Of a stretch of DNA of 43,115 bases, positions 28,532-36,736 are shown piece after piece. The notes under the pieces are model-generated. The model saw only the letters and a list, made by a program, of their open reading frames with translations. It was not told the origin of the DNA and searched no databases. Source of the DNA: Actinobacillus ureae ATCC 25976 (GTDB taxonomy: Bacteria > Pseudomonadota > Gammaproteobacteria > Enterobacterales > Pasteurellaceae); the NCBI RefSeq assembly GCF_000188255.1, contig NZ_GL831081.1, positions 61,153-104,267 on the forward strand. Reading direction: 5' to 3'. Positions within the stretch are counted from its first letter, which is position 1; each line of letters begins with the position of its first letter. A program made the translations under genes and the position numbers.

Positions 28532-29498
28532 CTGCGGTAATCTGCTTCATTTTTTTGCTGTAATCAGTACTACGTTTGTTAAAGAAATCTGTTTCTTTTG
28601 TCGATAAGATTTCAATATCAAACCACTCAGTTTCTTTTAGTAATTCAGGATTTACGTCGTACGGCGGCTCTAAACCTAGCGTCATTAACGAGTTGTTATA
28701 ACGGCTACGAATATAGTTTTCTACTGCTTCACGACTAATAAAGCTTAAGTCGCCTTCTTCAAAAATCCAATCTAAAATGCCACATTCCGCCTCAAATGCT
28801 TGAGTAGATAGGGTCTTTAATTCTTCAAAAAATTCCGGAGTGAAAAGCTCACTGTGTTCATCACGTAAAATTTCGTATAACGCAATACCGAATTTACCAT
28901 GAATCTCTTCTTCTTTTGATGTTGCTTCAACCGCATTAGAAATCCCTTTAAAGAGGTTTTTATGCTTATTGAACGACATCATAATTAAGAACTGACCGAA
29001 TAATGAAATATGTTCTACGAAAAGTGAGAATAAAACGAGTGAAAGTACGAATTCACCTTTACCTGCATCCTTATCTTTCATGAACGATTCCATATAACGA
29101 ATACGGTTCATTAACGGCTCAATGTCTTGGATTTGGCTAAACATTTCGTTTAAGCCTAATTTTTCTAATAAAAACGAGTATGCATCTTTGTGACGAACTT
29201 CCGACTCGGCGAATGTACCGCCCACATCATCCATTTCTGGTTTCGGGAAATAGCGATATAGTTCACCCCAGAAACGTTTTACGTTTACTTCCACCTGAGA
29301 AATCGCCAACATCGCACGAGTTAACACATGACGTTCGTGATCATTGATATCAATACGGTAGTTCTGAATATCACCGGTAAAATTGAACTCGGTATGCAAC
29401 CAGTAAGAATGGCGAATTGCATCTTTAAATTCTAATAATTCAGGGTATTCGTATGGCTTGATGTTCAAGCGTTTTTCAAAAAGGTTTCTTTTGGACAT
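28518..29498 (-). CDS. nrdB: Class I ribonucleotide reductase beta subunit (NrdB-like, probably class Id)
   Basis: Radical-generating subunit, 326 residues, ferritin-like fold. The metal ligands are read as Glu70, Glu100, His103 (ESEVRH), Glu162 (FVEH), Glu197 and His200 (EEEIH). The first ligand is Glu rather than the Asp of E. coli NrdB. Tyr107 stands at the position of the radical Tyr122 of E. coli. In class Id enzymes, which use a Mn pair activated by superoxide, this Tyr can be present but need not carry the radical. The gene precedes nrdA in the operon, and NrdR boxes lie 139-185 bp upstream. Frame intact. Confidence 0.92.
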   Translation of the reverse strand: MSKRNLFEKRLNIKPYEYPELLEFKDAIRHSYWLHTEFNFTGDIQNYRIDINDHERHVLTRAMLAISQVEVNVKRFWGELYRYFPKPEMDDVGGTFAESEVRHKDAYSFLLEKLGLNEMFSQIQDIEPLMNRIRYMESFMKDKDAGKGEFVLSLVLFSLFVEHISLFGQFLIMMSFNKHKNLFKGISNAVEATSKEEEIHGKFGIALYEILRDEHSELFTPEFFEELKTLSTQAFEAECGILDWIFEEGDLSFISREAVENYIRSRYNNSLMTLGLEPPYDVNPELLKETEWFDIEILSTKETDFFNKRSTDYSKKMKQITADDLF

Positions 29499-29636
29499 AC
29501 TCGTTAACTCTATCTTTATTCATTAGTAATTATGGCGTGGATTTTAGGGAAAATTTTTTAGTATCACAAGTCTTGACAAACAAGCTTTTTAGCTAGTCGT
29601 TTGATTTATAAAGAAAAAAATTTTTGTCAATTTATA

Positions 29637-29683
29637 AATCAATATCTAGTGGTTTATTTGTAAAAATCTACTAGATATTGTAT
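29637..29683. promoter_or_regulatory. Paired NrdR boxes upstream of nrdB-nrdA
   Basis: Box 1 (29637-29652) contains CAATATCTAGTG and box 2 (29668-29683) contains CTAGATATTG. Each keeps the NrdR core CwATATATwG with one mismatch. Their starts are 31 bp apart, identical to the pair before nrdG. The inner halves also form the 11-bp inverted repeat CAATATCTAGT / ACTAGATATTG. Confidence 0.78.
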
Positions 29684-29774
29684 TGCATTAATTATAATCA
29701 AATCGTACTCCGAACGTAAAAACCGTGAATTCACAAGCGTTTTATAGTATGATGAGCGAAATTTTGATCCCTTT

Positions 29775-29832
29775 ACAAGCGGTTAAATTTAGCAAAAAAT
29801 TTACAAAAGATCGGCTAAATAACACCGCTTGT
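29775..29832. repeat. Inverted pair of uptake sequences upstream of dusA
   Basis: ACAAGCGGTTAAATTTAGC (29775-29793) faces GCTAAATAACACCGCTTGT (29814-29832). It lies between divergent genes and ends 23 bp before the dusA start, so it would form a hairpin in or near the dusA leader. Confidence 0.85.
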
Positions 29833-29855
29833 TATTTTTATTCGTGAACAATTTT

Positions 29856-30827
29856 ATGCAAAATCAATTTTACCGCGGACGTTTTTCCGTTGCACCAATG
29901 CTTGATTGGACCACTCGTCATTGTCGCTACTTCCATCGTCAATTTAGCCAACATGCTTTGCTTTATACCGAAATGATCACCGCGCCGGCGATCATTCATG
30001 CAAAATACGATCTGCTTGAATACGATCCGAGTGAAAATCCGGTTGCGTTACAGCTCGGCGGCAGCGATCCGGCTCAACTTGCACATTGTGCCAAATTAGT
30101 TGAAGAACGTGGCTATGCCGAAATCAACTTAAATGTCGGCTGTCCTTCCGACCGTGTGCAAAACGGGATGTTTGGCGCTTGTTTAATGGCAAAAGCAAAT
30201 TTAGTTGCAGACTGTATCAAAGCAATGCAAGATACGGTGCAAATTCCAGTGACAGTTAAACACCGTATCGGCATTGATGACTTGGATAGCTACGAATTCT
30301 TATGTGATTTTATTGAGAAAGTACAGCCATATAGTAACGATTTTATCGTTCATGCTCGCAAAGCGTGGTTGTCCGGTTTAAGTCCGAAACAAAATCGTGA
30401 AATTCCACCGCTTGATTACGAGCGTGTTTATCAACTGAAACGTGACTTCCCGCACTTAAATATTTCAATTAACGGCGGCATTAAAACTGTTGATGAAATC
30501 AAACAACACTTGGTATTTGTCGATGGCGTAATGGTGGGGCGTGAAGCCTATCAAAACCCGTCATTGTTAGGTGAAATCGATTCGCAAATTTTCGGTGAAA
30601 ATCGACCGCTTGTCACCGCCCGTGAAGCGGTGGAAAAGATGTTGCCTTATATTGAAGCACAAACACAAAAAGGGGTTTATTTAAACCACATCGTTCGCCA
30701 TATGTTAGGCGCATTCCAAAACTGTAAAGGCGCACGCCAATGGCGTCGTCATTTAAGTGAAAACGCTACCAAACAAGGGGCTGGTGTTGAAGTTGTTGAA
30801 CAGGCGCTCAGCTTTGTACAAAAATAA
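29856..30827 (+). CDS. dusA: DusA, tRNA-dihydrouridine synthase A
   Basis: FMN enzyme that reduces uridines 20/20a in tRNA D-loops. It has 323 residues. ATG 29856 was chosen; an upstream in-frame TTG falls inside an uptake sequence. The TIM-barrel begins at [15 protein letters not shown], with LLYTEMIT and ALQLGGSDP. The catalytic Cys96 is in [25 protein letters not shown] and [10 protein letters not shown] (phosphate binding) are present. An uptake core is embedded at 30605-30613. Confidence 0.95.
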   Translation: MQNQFYRGRFSVAPMLDWTTRHCRYFHRQFSQHALLYTEMITAPAIIHAKYDLLEYDPSENPVALQLGGSDPAQLAHCAKLVEERGYAEINLNVGCPSDRVQNGMFGACLMAKANLVADCIKAMQDTVQIPVTVKHRIGIDDLDSYEFLCDFIEKVQPYSNDFIVHARKAWLSGLSPKQNREIPPLDYERVYQLKRDFPHLNISINGGIKTVDEIKQHLVFVDGVMVGREAYQNPSLLGEIDSQIFGENRPLVTAREAVEKMLPYIEAQTQKGVYLNHIVRHMLGAFQNCKGARQWRRHLSENATKQGAGVEVVEQALSFVQK

Positions 30828-30892
30828 TTAAATTTGCTATTTCCCCCTAAGCAGGCATAATGTTTTTATCTTATGTATCCTTCGGGGGAAAT

Positions 30893-32257
30893 ATGACTAC
30901 TCACTCAGTCAATCCAAAAGGCAGTTTAGACCAACTCTCACATTTGGAAATGGAATTGCTAACCAAAAATGCTCAAGGCAATCTCTATTCTCTTTATCGC
31001 AATTGTTCGCTTGCCGTACTGAATTCCGGTGCAGTCACCGATGACAGTCGTGCGCTGCTCAATCAATATCAACACTTTGAAATCAATCTGATTACCCGTG
31101 AAAAAGGGGTAACACTTGAGCTGCACAATCCGCCGGAAACCGCTTTTGTTGACGATAAAATGATGCTCAATATTCAATATCATCTATTTGCCGTATTACG
31201 TGACATTGTTTTTGTAAACGCCCTTTCTCAATATTTCAAACAAGATCAACCGCAAACCGATTGTCGCTATATCACCAATCAAGTCTTTTCGATTTTACGT
31301 AATGCCAAAGCGCTTGAGATTGGTTCTGATCCGAATCTGATTGTTTGCTGGGGCGGCCATTCAATTAACCAAACCGAATACCAATATTGTCGAGCAGTCG
31401 GAACCGAATTGGGGCTACGTTTACTCAATATCGTCACCGGCTGCGGTACCGGTGTGATGGAAGCGCCAATGAAAGGCGCTGCGATTGGTCATGCGAATCA
31501 GCGTTATCAGAATAGCCGTTTTATCGGAATCACCGAGCCGTCTATTATTGCCTCCGAGCCGCCGAATCCGATCGTCAACGAATTAATCATTATGCCCGAT
31601 ATTGAAAAACGGTTAGAAGCATTCGTGCGAATGGGACACGGCATTGTCATCTTCCCCGGCGGCCCCGGTACATTAGAAGAATTGCTTTATATCATCGGTA
31701 TAAAACTCAATCCGGCTAATAAGTTACAACAATTACCTGTAATTTTGACCGCACCGCCGGAAAGTGCCGATTATTTCACCGCGATTGATGAATTTATAGG
31801 TGAAACGCTTGGTAAAGAAGCGCAACAACAATATGAAATCATCATTGATGATCCGGTTTTAGTCGCCCAAAAAATGGCACAGGCAATGAAAGAAGTGAAA
31901 CGTCAGCGCCAAGCGCTAGCCGATTCATATAGTTTTAACTGGTTACTGAAAATTGACGATGCTTTTATTTTGCCGTTTGCTCCGACTCACGAAAATATGG
32001 CGAATCTTGATCTGCATTTTGACCAAGATCCGGCGCAATTAGCGGCGAATCTACGCCGTGTATTTTCGGGTATTGTTGCCGGTAATATCAAACCGGATAC
32101 GCAAGATATGATTGAGCAATACGGGCCTTTTCAGCTCAAGGGCAATCGCAAATTAATGGAGAAAATCGACCGCTTGTTACAACGCTTTATTCAGCAACAT
32201 CGCATGAAACTACCGACCGGAGAGGCTTACAAACCTTGTTATCAGATTCGTAAATAG
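30893..32257 (+). CDS. ppnN: PpnN (YgdH), nucleotide 5'-monophosphate nucleosidase
   Basis: Cleaves nucleoside monophosphates to base and ribose-5-phosphate; in E. coli it is stimulated by (p)ppGpp. It has 454 residues, the family length. ATG 30893 has a GGGGGAAAT ribosome site, better than the ATG at 30860. The LOG-like motif [12 protein letters not shown] is at residues 254-265, preceded by [13 protein letters not shown]. The C-terminal half has the PpnN signatures [14 protein letters not shown] and [10 protein letters not shown]. It lies 65 bp after dusA and 11 bp before the YbjD-like gene. Confidence 0.95.
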   Translation: MTTHSVNPKGSLDQLSHLEMELLTKNAQGNLYSLYRNCSLAVLNSGAVTDDSRALLNQYQHFEINLITREKGVTLELHNPPETAFVDDKMMLNIQYHLFAVLRDIVFVNALSQYFKQDQPQTDCRYITNQVFSILRNAKALEIGSDPNLIVCWGGHSINQTEYQYCRAVGTELGLRLLNIVTGCGTGVMEAPMKGAAIGHANQRYQNSRFIGITEPSIIASEPPNPIVNELIIMPDIEKRLEAFVRMGHGIVIFPGGPGTLEELLYIIGIKLNPANKLQQLPVILTAPPESADYFTAIDEFIGETLGKEAQQQYEIIIDDPVLVAQKMAQAMKEVKRQRQALADSYSFNWLLKIDDAFILPFAPTHENMANLDLHFDQDPAQLAANLRRVFSGIVAGNIKPDTQDMIEQYGPFQLKGNRKLMEKIDRLLQRFIQQHRMKLPTGEAYKPCYQIRK

Positions 32258-32268
32258 CGAGGGGAATT

Positions 32269-33834
32269 ATGTATTTACAACAGATTGAAATCAGCGGCTT
32301 TCGAGGAATTAATCAGCTCACGCTACAATTGCGCCCGAATATGGTCTTGATTGGTGAAAACGCTTGGGGTAAATCCAGTTTGTTGGATGCGCTCAGCCAT
32401 ATCTTCAATATCAACGGTGAGCTTTATCAATTTAGTGAATCCGACTTCCACCAACAATATCATGCAACTACCAAGGCAGAGCAAATCCGCCTACTGTTCA
32501 CCTTCTGTGCCGAACATGAGGACGAATGTCAGGCTGATATTCATCAGCCCTATTGCCACCTTTTTTATCCGGATGAAAAAGGCAACCCTTGTATTAATCT
32601 ACAAGTTTCCGGTAAACACCTAAATGGCGTTATTGAAACTGGCTACTGTTTTCTGAATAACTTCGCCAAACCGCTAACGGTTGCCAATCATGAAGACATT
32701 ATTCTTTCGATTATCAATCACTCGCCCGTTTATCGTTTTAGAGATGCTCGTTTAAATAAATCCTCGCCGCTTGAAACACTTTCTCCTCATATCGAAAATG
32801 AGCAAGATACGCTACAAAGCGAATTACAGGCACTCTCTCTACTGTTGCGCTATTACTTTTTAAGTATCAAAAGCCGTCAACAATTAGCCGATGCAATGCA
32901 AGACACTTCCATGCTATGGGAAAGAGTCAAATCACTTTGCTTACGTTTAAAACAGGATCAAAGCGGAGAACTAACTCATAAGGTGCGCACTCACCTTTCC
33001 TCGTTGTTTATGATCAGCCAAAAATTACGTCGTGTTGAAAAGCCGATTATTTTATTTGAAGATCTCGAAGCACGTTTACATCCTCGTATGATTGCGATCT
33101 TTTGGGAATTAGTAAATTACCTGCCGGTACAACGTATTACCACGACTAATTCGATGGAATTACTTTCTCAAGTGCCGTTACATGAAATTAGTCGCTTGGT
33201 GCGTTATCGAGATCATACCGAGGCATTCTCGCTTGCACACAGTTCGTTGGGCAAAGAAGACCTACGTAAACTGACCTTTCATATTCACTACAATCGAGGT
33301 TTAGCTTTATTTTCTCGAGCATGGATTTTAGTCGAAGGCGAAACGGAAGTTTGGATTCTAACCGAGCTGGCAAATTTACTGGATATTAATTTGGAAATGG
33401 AAGGAATTCGGATAGTGGAATTTGCCCAATGCGGCTTACGCCCGCTAATTAAATACGCCAAAGCGATGGGCATTGAATGGTACGTATTGACCGACGGTGA
33501 TCAAGCGGGCGAAAAATATGCCGATATTGCCAAAAGCATGTTGCAGGAAAACGAACACCCAAGTAAACATTTGACCGTCATTCCACGCCAAGATATCGAA
33601 CATTTTTTCTATCACGAAGGACTAAGGGAAGTATTTGTGCGTCTTGCCCGTTGGCAGCCGAGAGATCATAAATACCCGACTAAAACCATTATCAAACGAG
33701 CGATTCAGTACACATCAAAACCGGATTTGGCGATTGCGATTTCAACTGAAATCAAACAACGAGGCAACCAAGCGATTCCGAGTTTATTTAGAAAACTATT
33801 CATTAAAGTTTTACAACTTATCAAAGAGCAATAA
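32269..33834 (+). CDS. YbjD-like OLD-family ATPase/TOPRIM nuclease
   Basis: Predicted ATP-dependent endonuclease, 521 residues, close in layout to E. coli YbjD. The N-terminal ABC-type ATPase has Walker A GENAWGKSS (Gly29-Ser37) and Walker B PIILFEDLEARLHP (259-272). The C-terminal TOPRIM domain has Glu356 (ILVEGETE) and Asp409/Asp411 (LTDGDQAG). OLD-family proteins act in phage defence or DNA repair in some settings, but the role of YbjD is not established. No second defence gene (GajB-like UvrD helicase) lies beside it, so a Gabija system is not indicated. It starts 11 bp after ppnN. Base use is like its neighbours. Confidence 0.9.
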   Translation: MYLQQIEISGFRGINQLTLQLRPNMVLIGENAWGKSSLLDALSHIFNINGELYQFSESDFHQQYHATTKAEQIRLLFTFCAEHEDECQADIHQPYCHLFYPDEKGNPCINLQVSGKHLNGVIETGYCFLNNFAKPLTVANHEDIILSIINHSPVYRFRDARLNKSSPLETLSPHIENEQDTLQSELQALSLLLRYYFLSIKSRQQLADAMQDTSMLWERVKSLCLRLKQDQSGELTHKVRTHLSSLFMISQKLRRVEKPIILFEDLEARLHPRMIAIFWELVNYLPVQRITTTNSMELLSQVPLHEISRLVRYRDHTEAFSLAHSSLGKEDLRKLTFHIHYNRGLALFSRAWILVEGETEVWILTELANLLDINLEMEGIRIVEFAQCGLRPLIKYAKAMGIEWYVLTDGDQAGEKYADIAKSMLQENEHPSKHLTVIPRQDIEHFFYHEGLREVFVRLARWQPRDHKYPTKTIIKRAIQYTSKPDLAIAISTEIKQRGNQAIPSLFRKLFIKVLQLIKEQ

Positions 33835-33837
33835 ATA

Positions 33838-33883
33838 ACAAGCGGTTAAATTTACAAGATTTTTTGCAAATTTAACCGCTTGT
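33838..33883. terminator. Bidirectional terminator made of two uptake sequences
   Basis: ACAAGCGGTTAAATTTACA (33838-33856) and its near-perfect reverse complement (33865-33883) lie between convergent genes, 4 bp after the YbjD-like stop. Confidence 0.92.
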
Positions 33884-33916
33884 CTGATTCAAAATTCGCC
33901 ATGGCTAGCGTCGAAT

Positions 33917-34177
33917 TTAAAAGCGTTCGAATTGTTCCGAGCTTTGATAACTTTGTTCAATTAAATTACGTACTGCTGATGTCGGAGGGCCTTTTTGTAA
34001 CCAGTTTCTGAACGCTGCCATTTGCGCTTCGCTACCAATGGCAACTACTTCCACCGAGCCTTCAGGACGATTTTTCACATAACCTTTAATGCCGATTTTC
34101 CCTGCCTCTTGTATCGTGAAGAATCGAAAGCCAACACCTTGTACGTGTTCGGTCACAATAAACAGTTTCTGCTGTAT
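33917..34177 (-). CDS. Acylphosphatase (YccX/AcyP-like), start codon unclear
   Basis: Small enzyme that hydrolyses acyl phosphates. The catalytic signature VQGVGFR supplies the phosphate-binding Arg, and GYVKNRPEGSVEV the catalytic Asn. No ATG is available: the in-frame GTG at 34156 would delete the first beta strand. Upstream in-frame sequence reads ATA CAG CAG AAA CTG TTT ATT (from 34177) right behind a strong GGAGG (34182-34186), matching the family-like start QQKLFIV. The coordinate given assumes the ATA position was once the start. It follows glxK by 17 bp and may be poorly translated or dead. Confidence 0.75.
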   Translation of the reverse strand: MQQKLFIVTEHVQGVGFRFFTIQEAGKIGIKGYVKNRPEGSVEVVAIGSEAQMAAFRNWLQKGPPTSAVRNLIEQSYQSSEQFERF

Positions 34178-34194
34178 AAGCCCTCCGTCAATTT

Positions 34195-35328
34195 CTACAT
34201 TTTCAATTTAATTAAACGTGCGACATTTTCTGCGCTAGACTCCAAATTTTCTCGTCCTTGTTTTAAGGTTTCTTCGAGTGAATTTAATTGACGAATAATC
34301 GGAAATACCGCATCAATGCCGTGCTGATAAACTACATTGTAATCTTCTCGTAAGCAACCGACAATCGCAATCACCTGCACATCAAATTGTTTTGCCATTT
34401 TTGCCACACCAACCGGTGTTTTGCCGGCAATACTTTGTGCGTCCATACGCCCCTCGCCGGTAATCACTAAATCCGCATCTTGGATATGCTCCGCCAAACG
34501 AGTCGCTTCGATAATGATTTGTACACCTGCTTTAAGCTGCACATTCGGCAGTAATAATAAACCGCCGCCCATACCGCCTGCTGCACCGGTGCCGGCATGA
34601 TTAGCAATCGCAATCCCCTGTTGAGCTAATGCGACATCCGCAAAATGCGCTAACGCATTATCCAAAGTTTGCATCATCTCCGGCGTTGCACCTTTTTGTG
34701 GGCCAAACACTGCCGAAGCACCACGCTCACCGCATAACGGGTTATTTACGTCACACGCCACTTCAAACTCAACACTTTGTAAACGAGGCTCTAAATTTTC
34801 TAACGAAATCTGGCAGATTTGTTGTAGCTGTTCGCCCCCAAAACCAATTTCCTCACCGGCTGCATTTTTGAAAGAAGCACCGAGCGCTTGCAACATACCG
34901 ACACCGCCGTCATTGGTTGCACTACCTCCAATGCCTAACAGAATTTTCTTCACGCCCAAATCTAACGCTTTTTTGATTAATTCGCCGGTACCGAAACTGG
35001 TGGTTTTAAGCGGATTACGTTGCTCAAAAGGTACAAGGTGTAAACCGGAAGCCGCCGCCATTTCAATAAAAGCGGTCTGTTTATCGCCCGAAATGCCTAA
35101 AAAGCCGGTCACTTTATTACCGAGCGGCGCAGTCACTTCAACTTCTAGCAGCTCACCTTTAGTCGCATCAATTAATGACTGAACCGAACCTTCACCACCG
35201 TCTGCCATTGGTACTTTAATATATTGCGCATCAGGGAAAATACGTCTGAAACCGCCTTCGATCGATTGTGCCACTTCAAGTGCTGTAAGACTTTCTTTAA
35301 ATGAATCTGGAGCAATAACAATTTTCAT
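34195..35328 (-). CDS. glxK: Glycerate kinase (GarK/GlxK type)
   Basis: Class II glycerate kinase, phosphorylating D-glycerate (usually to 2-phosphoglycerate) and feeding lower glycolysis. It has 377 residues, the normal size, starting MKIVIAPDSFKESLTALEVA. Family motifs are VPMADGGEGS, GIGGSATNDGGVGML and DLVITGEGRMDAQS. It follows the permease by 10 bp and ends KLKM at an ATG TAG. With permease and CdaR-type regulator it forms the same unit as H. influenzae HI0091-HI0093. Confidence 0.95.
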   Translation of the reverse strand: MKIVIAPDSFKESLTALEVAQSIEGGFRRIFPDAQYIKVPMADGGEGSVQSLIDATKGELLEVEVTAPLGNKVTGFLGISGDKQTAFIEMAAASGLHLVPFEQRNPLKTTSFGTGELIKKALDLGVKKILLGIGGSATNDGGVGMLQALGASFKNAAGEEIGFGGEQLQQICQISLENLEPRLQSVEFEVACDVNNPLCGERGASAVFGPQKGATPEMMQTLDNALAHFADVALAQQGIAIANHAGTGAAGGMGGGLLLLPNVQLKAGVQIIIEATRLAEHIQDADLVITGEGRMDAQSIAGKTPVGVAKMAKQFDVQVIAIVGCLREDYNVVYQHGIDAVFPIIRQLNSLEETLKQGRENLESSAENVARLIKLKM

Positions 35329-35338
35329 ATTTTACCTC

Positions 35339-36601
35339 TTAGAATAATTTAAACACACCAAATACTAAGGTTGAAACGAGAGTCATAATTAAACCGACTG
35401 CTGTTTCATACGGAATTAATTTTAAGCGTTCTTTCATCTCCATATTGACACTTCCGCCAGTGGCATGGAAGAAAGAGCCGTGCGGCATATGATCAAATAC
35501 GGTCGCACCAGCGTGAATCATTGCAGCACCAGCCAATGCACTTACACCTAATTCGATTAAGGTTGCACTAAATACGTTTGAAGCTACCACGGTACCCGCT
35601 GTAGTTGAAGCGGTTGCCAGTGACATTAACGCCCCTGAAATCGGCGCAAGTAAATAAGACGGCAAGCCCGAAGCAGTTAATGCTTCAATTAACACATCTT
35701 TTAAACCCGAATTGGCAATAATGCCGGCTAATGCCCCTGTACCTAATAACATCACGGCAACTGGTGACATTTTTAACAAGCCTGAAGTGGCAAATTGATT
35801 CACTTGTTTTAATTTGCCCATAGCCAACGCGCCGACTAAGCCACCAAACGGTAATGCGATCAGTGGATCAATTTTTATATCTGCAATAGGACGTAACGCT
35901 AATAAGATAATCGCACAAAGCGGTGCGGTAATTGCCGGTAGGAAAGCGGGTAAATTTTGCAGATTATTTGCAGAAACTTCATTATCTGCCACTTTTGAAC
36001 CTTTGTTGATCAGACGTTTGGCTAAAAAATAGGTCAGAATAATACCGAAAATGGCCGGAAGGATCCCTGCCGCCATTACAGAGGTGAGCGGTAAATGGAA
36101 AGCGTCTGAAGCAGCAATCGCATTTGGGTTTGGCGACATAATGTTACCGGCTTTACCGCCGCCAATCATCGCTAATAAGATAGCCGGTTTCGATAAATCG
36201 CCTCGTTTCGCTAACGCTAATGCAATTGGGGAAACGGTAATAACCGCTACGTCCACAAATACCCCAACAGCGGTTAAAATCATAGTGGAAAGCACTAAAG
36301 CAAGTAAGGCACGGGTTTCACCTAATTTTTTCACAATCGTTTCGGCGATGGTACTTGCCGCACCGGATTCAATTAACACACCGGCTAATACTCCTGCCGC
36401 TAAAATACGCATTACTGCGGTGGTAATCCCTTGCGCCCCACCAATCATTAAGCTCACGGTTTGCGACAGATCCGCACCACCGATTAAACCGCCGACCAAT
36501 GCACCGATTAACATACCGTATGCTGGCGGCACTTTCTTTAAGATTAAAACTATCGCGACTGATAGTGCTACAACAGCACCGACTGCAGTTACCGCAACCA
36601 T
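35339..36601 (-). CDS. GntP-family permease, probably for D-glycerate
   Basis: Gluconate/glycerate-type permease, 420 residues with about 12 membrane helices. ATG 36601 has a GGAGA ribosome site; a longer reading to 36691 adds a non-family leader. Recognisable motifs are GGADLSQTVSLMIGG, IGGGKAGNIMSPNPNA and HMPHGSFFHATGGSVNM. The gene lies between cdaR and glxK, which is why glycerate is the inferred substrate; gluconate or related acids remain possible. Confidence 0.9.
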   Translation of the reverse strand: MVAVTAVGAVVALSVAIVLILKKVPPAYGMLIGALVGGLIGGADLSQTVSLMIGGAQGITTAVMRILAAGVLAGVLIESGAASTIAETIVKKLGETRALLALVLSTMILTAVGVFVDVAVITVSPIALALAKRGDLSKPAILLAMIGGGKAGNIMSPNPNAIAASDAFHLPLTSVMAAGILPAIFGIILTYFLAKRLINKGSKVADNEVSANNLQNLPAFLPAITAPLCAIILLALRPIADIKIDPLIALPFGGLVGALAMGKLKQVNQFATSGLLKMSPVAVMLLGTGALAGIIANSGLKDVLIEALTASGLPSYLLAPISGALMSLATASTTAGTVVASNVFSATLIELGVSALAGAAMIHAGATVFDHMPHGSFFHATGGSVNMEMKERLKLIPYETAVGLIMTLVSTLVFGVFKLF

Positions 36602-36680
36602 AATGTTCTCCTTAATCCAAAAACATAAATACAAAAATAAATTGTTCGGCATTATGCGGGTTTTTAACGAAAAGTCGTTA

Positions 36681-36691
36681 GTGAAAATCAC
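36681..36691. promoter_or_regulatory. Palindrome in the cdaR-permease gap
   Basis: GTGAAAATCAC is a perfect 11-bp palindrome, 80 bp above the permease start, with ACGA-AAAG-TCGT next to it (36668-36679). It is a candidate operator, perhaps for CdaR. The half-site spacing is too short for CRP. Confidence 0.35.
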
Positions 36692-36736
36692 AAAAAGATG
36701 CGATTTACTGTGACTAATATTGTAAAAATCAACAAA

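Larger units (their letters stand above)
29499..29855. other. Divergent nrdB/dusA intergenic region
   Basis: About 357 bp without a gene. It contains a TTGACA on each strand, A/T tracts, the two NrdR boxes (29637-29683) and an inverted uptake-sequence pair (29775-29832). The nrdB leader would be more than 100 nt long if transcription starts near the boxes. Confidence 0.7.

Noticed and set aside
29568-29620. Specific -10/-35 assignment for nrdB
   Set aside because: TTGACA-like hexamers exist, but none has a convincing -10 at 16-18 bp, so no promoter was annotated.
32269-33834. Gabija-type defence system
   Set aside because: The OLD-family protein has no adjacent UvrD-like GajB partner, and it matches the widespread chromosomal YbjD layout.
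36681-36691. GTGAAAATCAC as a CRP site
   Set aside because: CRP needs a 6-bp spacer between TGTGA and TCACA; here there are 3. Kept only as a generic palindrome.
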